DNA of 33,145 nt, from assembly GCA_041629655.1 (NCBI GenBank), contig JBFKMV010000035.1, positions 1 through 33,145 of the forward strand, written 5' to 3'. Shown piece by piece: positions 1 to 7,270 of the stretch; within the stretch, counting starts at the first letter, position 1; each line of letters begins with the position of its first letter. The notes below the pieces were generated by a model, which was given only the letters and a program-made list of their open reading frames with translations, made no database searches and was not told the origin of the DNA. The DNA comes from JBFKMV01 sp041629655 (GTDB taxonomy: Bacteria > Acidobacteriota > Polarisedimenticolia > Polarisedimenticolales > Polarisedimenticolaceae). The position numbers were made by a program, and so were the translations under genes.

Positions 1-880
1 CGATCATCAAGCCGGCAGCCCCGGCGGCGATCGCCGCACGGCTGAGCGGGGCGATCAGGTCGCGTCGTCCCGCGCCGTGCGACGGATCCACGATCACGGG
101 CAGCCGGTGGACGTGGACCAGCAGCGCCACCGAGCCGAGGTCGAGCAGATGGCGCATGCTTGGCTCGAAGCTGCGCACGCCGCGCTCGCAGAAGACCACC
201 CCGGCGGCGCCGTGGCACAGGCAGTACTCCGCGGCGAGCAGCCACTCCTCCACCGAGGCCGCCATGCCGCGCTTCAGCAAGATCGGCTTCGCCGTGGCTC
301 CGGCCGCCCGCAGCAGCGGCGGGTTGTGCATGTTGCGCGAGCCGATCTGAAGCAGGTCGGCGACTTCAGCGACCGGCGCCAGCTCCTCGACGCCGATCGC
401 CTCGGTGACCACCAGCATGCCGTGGGCGTCGGCCGCGTCGCGGATCCAGCGCAGCGCGCGCGAGCCGTGGCCCTGGAAAGAGTGCGGCGAGGTCCGCGGC
501 TTGTACGCGCCGCCGCGCAGGAAGCGCACGCCGCGCCCGGCCAGGCGCGCGGCGATGCGGCGGATCCCTTCCGGCGACTCCACGCTGCAGGGGCCGGCGA
601 TCAACACCGGATCGGCGCCGCGACCGATCGCCACGCCGCCGACGTCGACCTGCGACGCCTGCCGATCGAGCCATGGGTGCGGTGACGGCCGCGTCGCGAC
701 CGACACCACGCCCTCCAGCGAGCGCAGGTCGCTCGGGCTGGCCACCGACGAGCCGCTCTCGACCAGGAACTGAACCGGGCCTTCGTCCCCTGCCTCGAAG
801 CGCGTGACCCACAGGCCGCGGTCGACCAGGGCTCGCCGGACCGCCTCGCTGTCGGCGCGGGCATCGACAGTCACGATCAT
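1..880 (-). CDS. aroF: 3-deoxy-7-phosphoheptulonate (DAHP) synthase, type I-beta, C-terminus cut by window edge
   Basis: Catalyses condensation of phosphoenolpyruvate and erythrose-4-phosphate, the first step of the shikimate pathway, in the cytoplasm. Reading leftward from the ATG at 880, the first ~75 residues form a small ferredoxin-like/ACT-like regulatory domain. The barrel domain follows, with AGPCSVES, the RGGAYKPRTSP loop, KPILLKRGM, FCERGVRSFE and VDPSHGAGRRD, all hallmarks of the Thermotoga-type (I-beta) enzyme. About 293 residues are present; family members are ~335-340, so the last ~40 residues lie outside the window. The start is 4 bp downstream of the TGA of the polyprenyl synthetase, so the two are surely cotranscribed and probably translationally coupled. 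The preceding genes (regulator, polyprenyl synthase) suggest that this copy feeds aromatic precursor to quinone synthesis; that is inference. It could also be the organism's general DAHP synthase. Confidence 0.93.
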   Translation of the reverse strand, partial: MIVTVDARADSEAVRRALVDRGLWVTRFEAGDEGPVQFLVESGSSVASPSDLRSLEGVVSVATRPSPHPWLDRQASQVDVGGVAIGRGADPVLIAGPCSVESPEGIRRIAARLAGRGVRFLRGGAYKPRTSPHSFQGHGSRALRWIRDAADAHGMLVVTEAIGVEELAPVAEVADLLQIGSRNMHNPPLLRAAGATAKPILLKRGMAASVEEWLLAAEYCLCHGAAGVVFCERGVRSFEPSMRHLLDLGSVALLVHVHRLPVIVDPSHGAGRRDLIAPLSRAAIAAGAAGLMI

Positions 881-883
881 CGT

Positions 884-1918
884 TCAGCCCTCCCGTTCGA
901 CGGGGACCGCGGCGAGCGTGGCCAGTGCGGCGCGGCCGGGCCCGTCCGGCAGCGGCGCGAGGCATGCGATGGCGTCCTCCGCCCGGCGGCGGGCCAGCGC
1001 CCGGCAGTCGCGGATGCTGCCGCTCGTCAGTAGCGCTCGTCGCACCCGAGCGCGGAGTCGTAGCGGCAACGGCTCATCGGCCGGCGTGCGGAGCAACCGC
1101 TCCACGAATCGCCGGATCGAGGCGTCCCGCTCCAGCGCCAGCAGCAGCGGGTAGGTCATCTTGCCCTCGTGCAGGTCGCTGAACGCGGTCTTGCCCGTCA
1201 CCCGCGCGTCCCCCGCAACATCCAGCAGGTCGTCGACCAGTTGGAACGCAGCGCCGAAATGCGTGCCGTAGCGTTCGAGCGCGATCCGCTGGTCCGCTGG
1301 CAGGCCGCCCGCCGTGGCACCCGCGAGCATCGCCCAGCGGAACAGTGCTGCGGTCTTGCCGTCGACCACCCGAAAGTAGTCCTCGCGGCTCAGATTGATC
1401 CGGCCGCGGTTTTCGAGCTGGATCGCCTCCGCGGCGATCATCTCGTCCAGCGTCTCGAGCGCCCGGGCCAGCAGTTCGTGGTGGCCGCTGCGCCGGATCC
1501 GTTTCAGTGCCTCGACCAGCAACCAGTCGCCGGCCAGCACCGAGGCGGCGTTGCCGTAGACCAGGCGGGCCGCAAGCTTACCGCGGCGGCGCTCGCCCAG
1601 GTCGATCACGTCGTCGTGCAGCAGCGTGGCGTTGTGCAGCAGCTCGACCGCCAAGGCGAGGTCGCGCGCCGCCGGCCCGAAGCCGCTGCCCAGTTTGGCC
1701 GCCAGCGCCACGCAAACCGGGCGCAGGTGCTTACCGCCCGGTTCCATCAGATGGTGCGCGCTGCGGTTCACGACCGATCCGTTGCGCTCGAGCTCGGCCA
1801 GACCGGCCTCGAAACCGCGCATGTCGTCGGCGATCCAGCCCATCAGATCGCGCAGCCGGGTGGCGAGCTCGTGCGGTCCGCGTTCGCGGCAGACCGTGTT
1901 CAGCCGTGCCACCGCCAT
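884..1918 (-). CDS. Long-chain polyprenyl diphosphate synthase
   Basis: Cytoplasmic trans-isoprenyl transferase that extends an allylic diphosphate with isopentenyl diphosphate to make the tail of quinones (octaprenyl/heptaprenyl type). The 344-residue protein has GGKHLRP (61-67), the first aspartate-rich motif DDVID (102-106), DGKTA (186-190) and the second aspartate-rich motif QLVDDLLD (226-233). Small residues (Ala97, Thr98) precede the first aspartate motif where short-chain enzymes have bulky aromatic residues, which by family rule predicts a long product. The length is normal for the IspB/HepT group. Its ATG is 3 bp past the stop of the GbsR-like regulator, and its TGA is 3 bp before the DAHP synthase start, so it is the middle gene of a tight operon. 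The exact chain length cannot be told from sequence. Confidence 0.93.
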   Translation of the reverse strand: MAVARLNTVCRERGPHELATRLRDLMGWIADDMRGFEAGLAELERNGSVVNRSAHHLMEPGGKHLRPVCVALAAKLGSGFGPAARDLALAVELLHNATLLHDDVIDLGERRRGKLAARLVYGNAASVLAGDWLLVEALKRIRRSGHHELLARALETLDEMIAAEAIQLENRGRINLSREDYFRVVDGKTAALFRWAMLAGATAGGLPADQRIALERYGTHFGAAFQLVDDLLDVAGDARVTGKTAFSDLHEGKMTYPLLLALERDASIRRFVERLLRTPADEPLPLRLRARVRRALLTSGSIRDCRALARRRAEDAIACLAPLPDGPGRAALATLAAVPVEREG

Positions 1919-1921
1919 CGC

Positions 1922-2455
1922 TCACGCTCCGAAGCGCAGCAGCTTGCGAACTTTCTGCCGCATCCCGACCAGCCGTTTCAACTGCGAGCTGGGCAGGCTC
2001 ATGATGTCCCGGTGCCAGTCGTTCATCGTGCGAAAAAGCTCGAGCATGTTTTGCAGGCGCTCGGTGACTTGCGGATCGGGAGGATCGGCGGCCGCGCACT
2101 CGTCCAGGCAGGCCTCGAGCACGGGCAGCGTCGGGTCGATCTCGCGGCGCTTGCGCTCGGCGAGGATCACCTTGGTCATGTCCCAGGTATCTTCCAGCGA
2201 CTCGAAGTAATCGCGCCGGTCGCCGAGGACGTGGCTGACCTTGACGATCCCCCAGCGCTGCAGCTCGCGCAGGCTGGTGCTGACGTTGGACCTCGCGACG
2301 GACAGGGTCTGGGCGATCTGCTCGGCCGTGAGCGGCCGCGGTGAAACGTAGAGCAGGGCGTGGATCTGGGCGACGGTGCGGTTGACCCCCCACCGGGTCC
2401 CCATTTCGCCCCAATGGACCACGAATCGCTGGGCCGCGGGACCGAGAGCCACCAT
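1922..2455 (-). CDS. GbsR/MarR-family transcriptional regulator
   Basis: A 177-residue cytoplasmic winged-helix DNA-binding protein of the GbsR branch of the MarR superfamily. The N-terminal third has the typical WGVNRTVAQIHALLY helix, followed by the recognition region LTAEQIAQTLSVARSNVSTSLREL and the wing (GIVKVSHVLGDRRDYFE). The C-terminal half is helical and probably dimerises or binds a ligand. The ATG at 2455 has a good Shine-Dalgarno (AGGAG, 8 bp upstream). It is the first gene of the operon that continues into polyprenyl synthase and DAHP synthase. It starts directly below a strong promoter with a palindrome at the -10 box, which argues for autoregulation of the whole operon. The known GbsR protein senses choline/betaine; nothing here indicates that ligand, so the signal is unknown. 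Confidence 0.9.
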   Translation of the reverse strand: MVALGPAAQRFVVHWGEMGTRWGVNRTVAQIHALLYVSPRPLTAEQIAQTLSVARSNVSTSLRELQRWGIVKVSHVLGDRRDYFESLEDTWDMTKVILAERKRREIDPTLPVLEACLDECAAADPPDPQVTERLQNMLELFRTMNDWHRDIMSLPSSQLKRLVGMRQKVRKLLRFGA

Positions 2456-2475
2456 GATTCACTCCTGTCCGTCTG

Positions 2476-2491
2476 TTCTGTTGCTACAGAA
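2476..2491. promoter_or_regulatory. Perfect palindrome, likely operator of the GbsR-like regulator
   Basis: TTCTGT-TGCT-ACAGAA, two perfect 6-bp arms with a 4-bp spacer. It overlaps the -10 box and covers the expected start of transcription of the regulator operon, the classical place for a repressor site. Binding by the neighbouring regulator is inferred from position only. Confidence 0.65.
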
Positions 2492-2518
2492 ATTACCACT
2501 CGAACCGTTCCCTGTCAA
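2490..2518 (-). promoter_or_regulatory. Sigma-70 promoter of the regulator/polyprenyl synthase/DAHP synthase operon
   Basis: On the minus strand a consensus -35 TTGACA (2513-2518) is followed after exactly 17 bp by TAATTT (2490-2495). This is the best promoter match in the window. It lies 34 bp upstream of the regulator ATG, leaving a leader of about 25-30 nt that contains the AGGAG ribosome site. Confidence 0.75.
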
Positions 2519-2532
2519 GATCCGACATCGCC

Positions 2533-2745
2533 TTGCCGTATCACAGCACCGCCGCCAACGCGCTGGATTTGATCAACGACATCGGCGCCAGCCACGTCGA
2601 GAACGTCCAGCGCTACAACGAGGCAACGGACACCTGGGAGGTTTACGAGCCCGGCAGCGGCGCGACGCCGTTCGACATCGTCCCCGGCGAGGGCTACCTG
2701 GTCAAGATGATCGATACCGTGTTGTATGCTCCGTCGCACTACTGA
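2533..2745 (+). pseudogene. Orphan C-terminal domain fragment of a secreted protein
   Basis: A 70-codon reading frame beginning TTGCCGTAT (L/M-P-Y-H-S-T-A) and ending ...APSHY. The pattern LPYHST...ALDLINDIG...NVQRYN..TDTWEVY...G..FDIVPGEGYLVKM is one I associate with C-terminal domains of large secreted or FnIII-containing proteins in uncultured bacteria. Here it stands alone: the frame extends upstream only to a stop at 2455-2457, with no signal peptide, no ATG and no ribosome site. The upstream part overlaps the regulator promoter. I read it as the surviving 3' end of a deleted gene. A functional 70-residue protein from the TTG start is possible but less likely. Confidence 0.5.
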
Positions 2746-2800
2746 TCGAGTGCGCCGGGCTACAGTGTCGGGCCCGGTGCAAGCGGTGCGGGAGAGCGCC

Positions 2801-4003
2801 GTGAAGAGCATGTCGAGGACAGGAACCACGAAATCCGCGGCGCCGCGCGCCTCTCTGCGAACCCGGGGTCGTTGGCCGGCGTTTGTCGTCTCGATCCTGG
2901 CGCTGATCGCCCCGATGCCGACCGCGGCCGGGGAGCCAATACCGAAGACGACGCCCGGCGCCGTGTTCGCCATGACCAACGCCGCCAGCAACAACGAGGT
3001 CGTGATGTACGCGAGGGACTCCGACGGGCTGCTCACGCTGCTCGGCCGGTACCCGACCGGCGGCTGGGGCAGCGGCGGGGTGATCGATCCGCTCGCTTCG
3101 CAGAACGCGCTGATCCTCAGCCGCTCCAACCGTCTGCTGTTCGCGGTCAACGCCGGCAGCGACGACGTGTCGGTGTTCGGCGTGCGGCGGGAGGGGCTGC
3201 GTCTGCTCGACAGGGTCGGCTCGGGAGGCGGCTTCCCGGTCAGCCTGACCTGGAGCAGGAACCGGCTGTACGTGCTCAACGCCGGCGGCGACGGGAACAT
3301 CACCGGTTTCAGCGTCGGGATCCAGGGCCGGCTCGTACCGATCGAGGGTTCCACGAGAGCGTTCGCGCTCGGCGGGACGAACCCGCCCGACACGGGTGCC
3401 ACCCCGGCACAGGTCCAGTTCACGCCGGACGGGGACGCGCTGGTGGTCGTGTTCAAGGAGCAGGACCAGGTCCGCGTGTTCCCGCTGCGGCCCGACGGCC
3501 TGCCCGCGGCGGAGCCGGTGACGAGCCCCTCCGCCGGCGGGTACCCTTTCGGATTCACGTTTGACCGCCGGGGCAACCTGCTCGTCTCCGAGGTCGTGCC
3601 CAACGCCGTCTCCTCCTACGCCGTCCGCGACGACGGCAGCCTCGAGCTGTTGACCCGTTCGTTGCGGAACTTCCAGCGCGACACGTGCTGGATCGACGAC
3701 GTCTACGGGGTCTTCGCCTACGTCACCAACACCAGCAGCCACAACGTCACGGGCTACCTGATCCGGGAGGACGGCACGCTCGAGCTGCTGGACGAGGACG
3801 GGCTGACGCTCCAGTTCCCATCGTCCGCCGCGTTTCCGTCCGACCTTGCGGTGACCCGAGGCAACCGTTTCCTCTACACGCTGAACGGCGGCACGGGAAC
3901 GATCGGCATGGTGCGGATCGAGCTGGACGGGAGCCTGAGCCTGCTCGGCGAGGTGGACGGCTTGCCCCGCTTCGCCGGGGTCCAAGGGATCGCCGCCTTC
4001 TAG
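2801..4003 (+). CDS. Secreted beta-propeller protein of the lactonase (YbhE/6-phosphogluconolactonase-like) family
   Basis: About 400 residues, predicted to be exported and to fold as a seven-bladed propeller. I place the start at GTG 2801, which has GGAGAG 4-10 bp upstream; an ATG three codons later is an alternative, and the open frame continues upstream without a ribosome site. The N-terminus is a signal peptide: basic stretch (RTRGRW), hydrophobic core (AFVVSILALIAPM), then TAAGEP. The mature part repeats blades of the type N.LLFAVNAGSDDVSVFGV, LYVLNAGGDGNITGFSV, QVQFTPDGDALVVV and FLYTLNGGTGTIGMV. Cytoplasmic relatives hydrolyse 6-phosphogluconolactone or act in muconate pathways; an exported version with no adjacent sugar genes more probably binds or hydrolyses something else. 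Its substrate is unknown. A TATGCT at 2725-2730, inside the preceding fragment, may be its -10 box. Confidence 0.85.
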   Translation: MKSMSRTGTTKSAAPRASLRTRGRWPAFVVSILALIAPMPTAAGEPIPKTTPGAVFAMTNAASNNEVVMYARDSDGLLTLLGRYPTGGWGSGGVIDPLASQNALILSRSNRLLFAVNAGSDDVSVFGVRREGLRLLDRVGSGGGFPVSLTWSRNRLYVLNAGGDGNITGFSVGIQGRLVPIEGSTRAFALGGTNPPDTGATPAQVQFTPDGDALVVVFKEQDQVRVFPLRPDGLPAAEPVTSPSAGGYPFGFTFDRRGNLLVSEVVPNAVSSYAVRDDGSLELLTRSLRNFQRDTCWIDDVYGVFAYVTNTSSHNVTGYLIREDGTLELLDEDGLTLQFPSSAAFPSDLAVTRGNRFLYTLNGGTGTIGMVRIELDGSLSLLGEVDGLPRFAGVQGIAAF

Positions 4004-4019
4004 TTGTGCGGGATGATCG

Positions 4020-4035
4020 GCGGCGTTGACGCCGC
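4020..4035. terminator. GC-rich hairpin between convergent genes, possible bidirectional terminator
   Basis: GCGGCG-TTGA-CGCCGC, a perfect 6-bp stem with a 4-base loop. It lies in the 64-bp gap between the convergent lactonase-like and deiminase-like genes. There is no T-tract, so this is a structural guess. Confidence 0.4.
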
Positions 4036-4067
4036 GCTGTCGCACCGCGGTCAGCCGAACCCGGCCG

Positions 4068-6620
4068 TCACGGACAGGCCGTGCTGCTGCGCTCCACGGC
4101 CAGCGAATCGGAGCCGTAGGTCCCGTATCCACAGACGTTGCCGCCGCGAACCAGGTAGTAGTGCCCGCTGCCGGCCGCCGGCTCCGGCAGCCCGCCGAGG
4201 GACGTGTCGGCCAGCCCGCCGGCCTCGCAGGTCTCGGCGGCTCCGCTGCCGACCGGGAACTGCCCGACGTCACCGCGCAGCACGTCGTAGGTGGTTGCCG
4301 GACCCGAGTTGACCGCGTCGGAGTCCCAGCTCAGCGACCCGTCGGCCGCCCAGCCGACGTTCTCGATCTCGAACGGCACGGCGAAGGCGCCGGGGTCCGC
4401 CGCGGCGCAGTCGCAGGCGTCGCCCCGCGCGTCGCCGTCCGCGTTCTGCTGATCGGGATTCACGGCGGACAGGCAGTTGTCGCAGGCGTCGGCATACCCG
4501 TCGAGGTCGAGGTCCGGCCCCGCGCAGACGTCGTACGTCACCGTCACCGACAGGAAGTCGTGGTAGCTCCGATTGAAGATCCGCTCGGCGTAGAGCAGCA
4601 GCGTCATTTGCCCGCTACCGTCGAGGTACCGGCCGAAGTCGCTTCGGATGTGACCTTCCAGCACGTTGTCGCGGTTGCCGGCGAAGTTGTCCATGAACCG
4701 GTTCGCGCCGCAGTTTCCGGCGCCGTCGCACCACTGTCCCGCCGTGTAGTCCCAGACGTACAGCTCCATCTGCGCGCAGTCGGCCACGTAGCCCTCCCAG
4801 CGCACGGCGACGTCGAGGATCTCCGCCGGATCCTCCTCGATCGTCAGCTCGAAGATGTGCGTCGACTGGCCGAACGGGAACGGGCTGATGTAGCGGTTCG
4901 GATCGCTGCTTCCGCCGACTGCGTCGGAGGCCGCCAGCGCGGCGTACTCCGCGGCCGACAGCTGCGTATTCACCGCCGCCGGACGGCGCACCCCGTCCAG
5001 CGAGCTCCAACCCGACGTCTGGTAGCCCCAGCCGAACTTGTCGACTGCGGCGCCGCTGCCGAAGTCGTAGACGCGCTGCAAGGCCCCCTCGAAGACGACG
5101 TCCGACTCGCTGACCGCCTCCACGGTGTTGGCCTGGTCGTCGTGCGCGACGACCTTGACCCGCGCCTGTCCCGTCTCGACGTCGGGCACGACCCAGTCGT
5201 GCCGGCCGTCGTCGGCCAGGCCCGTCGCGATCGTCTGCTCCGGCGGATAGGTCGCCCCGCCGTCGACGGAGTAGAAGAGGTCCACCGACGCGATCGCCGC
5301 GTCGTCCGTCGCGGTCCAGGTGATCTCGTACGGCGTCCCCGGTACCAGCAGCTCGCCGCCGCCCGGGCCGGTCGCGCACGCCGCGGGCTGCCCGGCGGTG
5401 TAACGCGGTACCTGCTTGACGATGCAGTGGATCGCCCCGGCGGCCCAGATGATGTCGTAGGAGTTGATCGGCACGATCTCGACGCCGGGACCCGCCGCCT
5501 GCTGCCACGCTGCCAGCGCCTGGTCGTCGTATTGCACGTAGCTCGGGTCGCCCTCGCCGTAGGTCGGGATGTAGATCCGGTCGTTGACCCGGAACGCGTT
5601 GGTGTAGGTGTAGTGCGTGTTGCCCTGGCCGGGGTGGGTCGCGTTGAACGCCGGCACGCGGAACACCTCGTAGCCCAGGCTCTCCATGTACGGCACGGCG
5701 TCGTTGGTGATCTGGATCGCGTCGGGATCGGATCCCGGCAGGAACTCGCCGATGATCACGGTGTCCTCGTCGACGAGGTAGAACCACATGTCGATGTGGC
5801 CCGTGCCGTCCACGCTGCCCGGCAGCTGCGGGAAGATGTGCAGCGTGTCGACGCCCTGGTACTCGCGGTACAGCTCGGCAATCGCGGGTTCGTCGAGGTC
5901 CGGGTTGTCCGTGAAGATCAGCGCGGTGACGAAACCCTGGCGGTCGGTCGAGGCCTGGAAGTTACCGCCCGAGTAGTACAGCGGGATGTCGTACGACGGA
6001 TGAGCGAAGACGTCGTCGGCCACCAGGGTCGGAATGAAGTTGTCTGACGGGCGTCCCGGGTAGTAGTGACTGTCCACGATCGCGTCGGCGCCCGCCTGGC
6101 CGATGAAGTGCGGGCCGTAGTCGCGCATCCAGATCGTGTTGTTGGGGAGCGTGACGAAGCTGACCTTGCCCAGGTCCGCCCCGGCCGCCGTGAAGTCCGT
6201 CTCGGCCTGACTCTGCTGCGCGGCGTCCGCGACGACGACGTAGGCGATCTCGTCGCTCGCCGGATCGTCGGTCAGGTCCGCGACGAGATCGGTCACGATC
6301 TCGTCCCACTCGCCCGTACGGTAGCGGTACAGCACGCCGTCGACCGGCGCGTACTCCGGCGGCGAGGAGAGCGTGCAGACGTCCGGTGTGAAATCGATCC
6401 ACGGGGCGTCGATCGCGAAGGGCGTCCGGCGCTGGTTCGGATCCGGCGGAGGCGTCGCGTTCTCGCCGTTCGGGCCGAGCCGGTAACGCGGCAGCGGGCC
6501 GTCGACGGGCGCGAGCGCGTCGGCCGCCTCGCGCGGCGGCTCGACCGAGCCGGCGTGACCGGGCGTCAGCGCGGCGGCGCAGCCGAGGAGGAGCAGGACG
6601 GGGATACCGAATCGCTTCAT
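4068..6620 (-). CDS. Secreted agmatine deiminase / peptidylarginine deiminase-family protein with adhesin-like C-terminal tail
   Basis: 850 residues, predicted extracellular. The ATG at 6620 (GAGGG ~9 bp upstream) gives a short signal peptide, MKRFG then a leucine-rich core ending HAGS. Residues ~80-410 are a guanidino-group-modifying domain of the Porphyromonas-type PAD/agmatine deiminase family: WMRDYGP (Asp167), GHIDMW (His275, Asp277), GNTHYTYTNAF and AIHCIVKQVPR (Cys399). The four catalytic residues of PPAD are therefore all present at matching spacing. Residues ~425-500 look like a beta-sandwich (ITWTATDD...DLFYSVDGG), followed by a larger beta-rich region (~530-690). A thrombospondin type-3-like calcium-binding segment follows (DLDLDGYADACDNC...DGDARGDACDC, ~698-737), then a terminal domain ending GNVCGYGTYGSDSLAVE. 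The family releases ammonia from arginine-type substrates, giving citrulline or N-carbamoylputrescine. Agmatine, free arginine or protein arginine cannot be told apart here. Confidence 0.88.
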   Translation of the reverse strand: MKRFGIPVLLLLGCAAALTPGHAGSVEPPREAADALAPVDGPLPRYRLGPNGENATPPPDPNQRRTPFAIDAPWIDFTPDVCTLSSPPEYAPVDGVLYRYRTGEWDEIVTDLVADLTDDPASDEIAYVVVADAAQQSQAETDFTAAGADLGKVSFVTLPNNTIWMRDYGPHFIGQAGADAIVDSHYYPGRPSDNFIPTLVADDVFAHPSYDIPLYYSGGNFQASTDRQGFVTALIFTDNPDLDEPAIAELYREYQGVDTLHIFPQLPGSVDGTGHIDMWFYLVDEDTVIIGEFLPGSDPDAIQITNDAVPYMESLGYEVFRVPAFNATHPGQGNTHYTYTNAFRVNDRIYIPTYGEGDPSYVQYDDQALAAWQQAAGPGVEIVPINSYDIIWAAGAIHCIVKQVPRYTAGQPAACATGPGGGELLVPGTPYEITWTATDDAAIASVDLFYSVDGGATYPPEQTIATGLADDGRHDWVVPDVETGQARVKVVAHDDQANTVEAVSESDVVFEGALQRVYDFGSGAAVDKFGWGYQTSGWSSLDGVRRPAAVNTQLSAAEYAALAASDAVGGSSDPNRYISPFPFGQSTHIFELTIEEDPAEILDVAVRWEGYVADCAQMELYVWDYTAGQWCDGAGNCGANRFMDNFAGNRDNVLEGHIRSDFGRYLDGSGQMTLLLYAERIFNRSYHDFLSVTVTYDVCAGPDLDLDGYADACDNCLSAVNPDQQNADGDARGDACDCAAADPGAFAVPFEIENVGWAADGSLSWDSDAVNSGPATTYDVLRGDVGQFPVGSGAAETCEAGGLADTSLGGLPEPAAGSGHYYLVRGGNVCGYGTYGSDSLAVERSSTACP

Positions 6621-6701
6621 GACGGCCCTCGATCGAAAGCTCGCTGGTTTGCCGTGGAGGCGCAACGGCCGCTGAAGCCGCGTGCGCCGAACTGACTGCG
6701 G

Positions 6702-6707
6702 ATTCTA
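6702..6707 (-). promoter_or_regulatory. -10 box (TAGAAT) upstream of the secreted deiminase-family gene
   Basis: Minus-strand TAGAAT, 82 bp above the ATG at 6620. No convincing -35 is seen at 17 bp. The same hexamer precedes three other genes in this window (6737, 10715, 32093), which is unlikely by chance at this GC content. Confidence 0.5.
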
Positions 6708-6736
6708 GCAGAGTGAGCCGCTGCCTGACACCGCGG

Positions 6737-6742
6737 TAGAAT
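6737..6742 (+). promoter_or_regulatory. -10 box (TAGAAT) of the pyrophosphatase gene, implying a leaderless mRNA
   Basis: TAGAAT ends 6 bp before the ATG at 6749. As transcription normally begins 6-8 bp after the -10 box, the first transcribed base would be at or beside the A of the ATG. Consistent with this, no Shine-Dalgarno sequence lies before the start. Confidence 0.55.
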
Positions 6743-6748
6743 ACGTCG

Positions 6749-7258
6749 ATGGTCGACTTCTCCGATCGCGCCTCCGGGCTTGCCGTTCCGGATCATGCCC
6801 CGCTGGTCGAGGTCGTGATCGAGGTCCCGCGCTGGTCGTTCCTCAAGCGCGGCTGGTCGGGCCGCATCGATTTCGTCTCGCCGCTTCCCTGCCCGTTCAA
6901 CTACGGCGCGGTCCCCGACTATCTCGGCCTGGAGGGTGACCTGCTGGACGCCGTGGTGCTCGGTCCGCGTCTGCCGCGCGGCCGCCGTGTTCGCGTCAAG
7001 GCGCTGGGCGCGATCGGGCTGACCGACCGTTCGCTGTACGACGACAAGCTGATCTGTAGCGACCGCCCGTTGCGCCGGGTCGACCGCGAACGGTTACTCG
7101 CCTTCTTCAGGTTCTACGCGCGGTGCAAGGGTCTGTTGAATCGTTGCCGTGGCCGGGCCGGCCGCAACGCCTCCGAAGGCTGGGTCGACGCGAGAGACGC
7201 GCTGAGGCGCGCCCGGCCCCGCGACGCCGGGTGGTCGGGTGCCGAGGTCCCGTTCTAG
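6749..7258 (+). CDS. Inorganic pyrophosphatase family I, divergent
   Basis: 169-residue cytoplasmic protein of the soluble family I fold, which hydrolyses diphosphate to two phosphates and drives biosynthetic reactions. Recognisable parts are EVVIEVPRWSFLKRG (21-35), PCPFNYGAVPDYL (48-59), the metal motif EGDLLD (62-67), LTDRSLYDDKL (91-101) and FFRFYARCKG (119-128). Compared with the E. coli enzyme, the first aspartate of DGDPLD is Glu62 while Asp64 and Asp67 remain, and the equivalents of Asp97/Asp102 (Asp93, Asp98) are present. Tyr123 is kept, but the following lysine is Ala124. The core therefore probably still binds metal, though activity may be altered. The start is set by the -10 box 6 bp upstream. 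The gene converges on the HMG-CoA reductase gene with only 12 bp between stops; diphosphate removal would help isoprenoid synthesis, but that link is inference. Confidence 0.82.
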   Translation: MVDFSDRASGLAVPDHAPLVEVVIEVPRWSFLKRGWSGRIDFVSPLPCPFNYGAVPDYLGLEGDLLDAVVLGPRLPRGRRVRVKALGAIGLTDRSLYDDKLICSDRPLRRVDRERLLAFFRFYARCKGLLNRCRGRAGRNASEGWVDARDALRRARPRDAGWSGAEVPF

Positions 7259-7270
7259 CGAGCGCAGCTC

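Noticed and set aside
2801..2940. Twin-arginine signal on the lactonase-like protein
   Set aside because: The basic stretch lacks the paired arginines with the following FLK-type pattern; an ordinary Sec signal fits better.
2702..4273. Minus-strand frame opposite the lactonase-like gene
   Set aside because: Antisense shadow of a propeller protein with a good signal peptide; no motif of its own.
4026..6047. Long plus-strand frame (673 codons) opposite the secreted deiminase gene
   Set aside because: Composition is arginine/valine-rich without motifs; it is the shadow of a gene with strong domain matches in GC-rich DNA.
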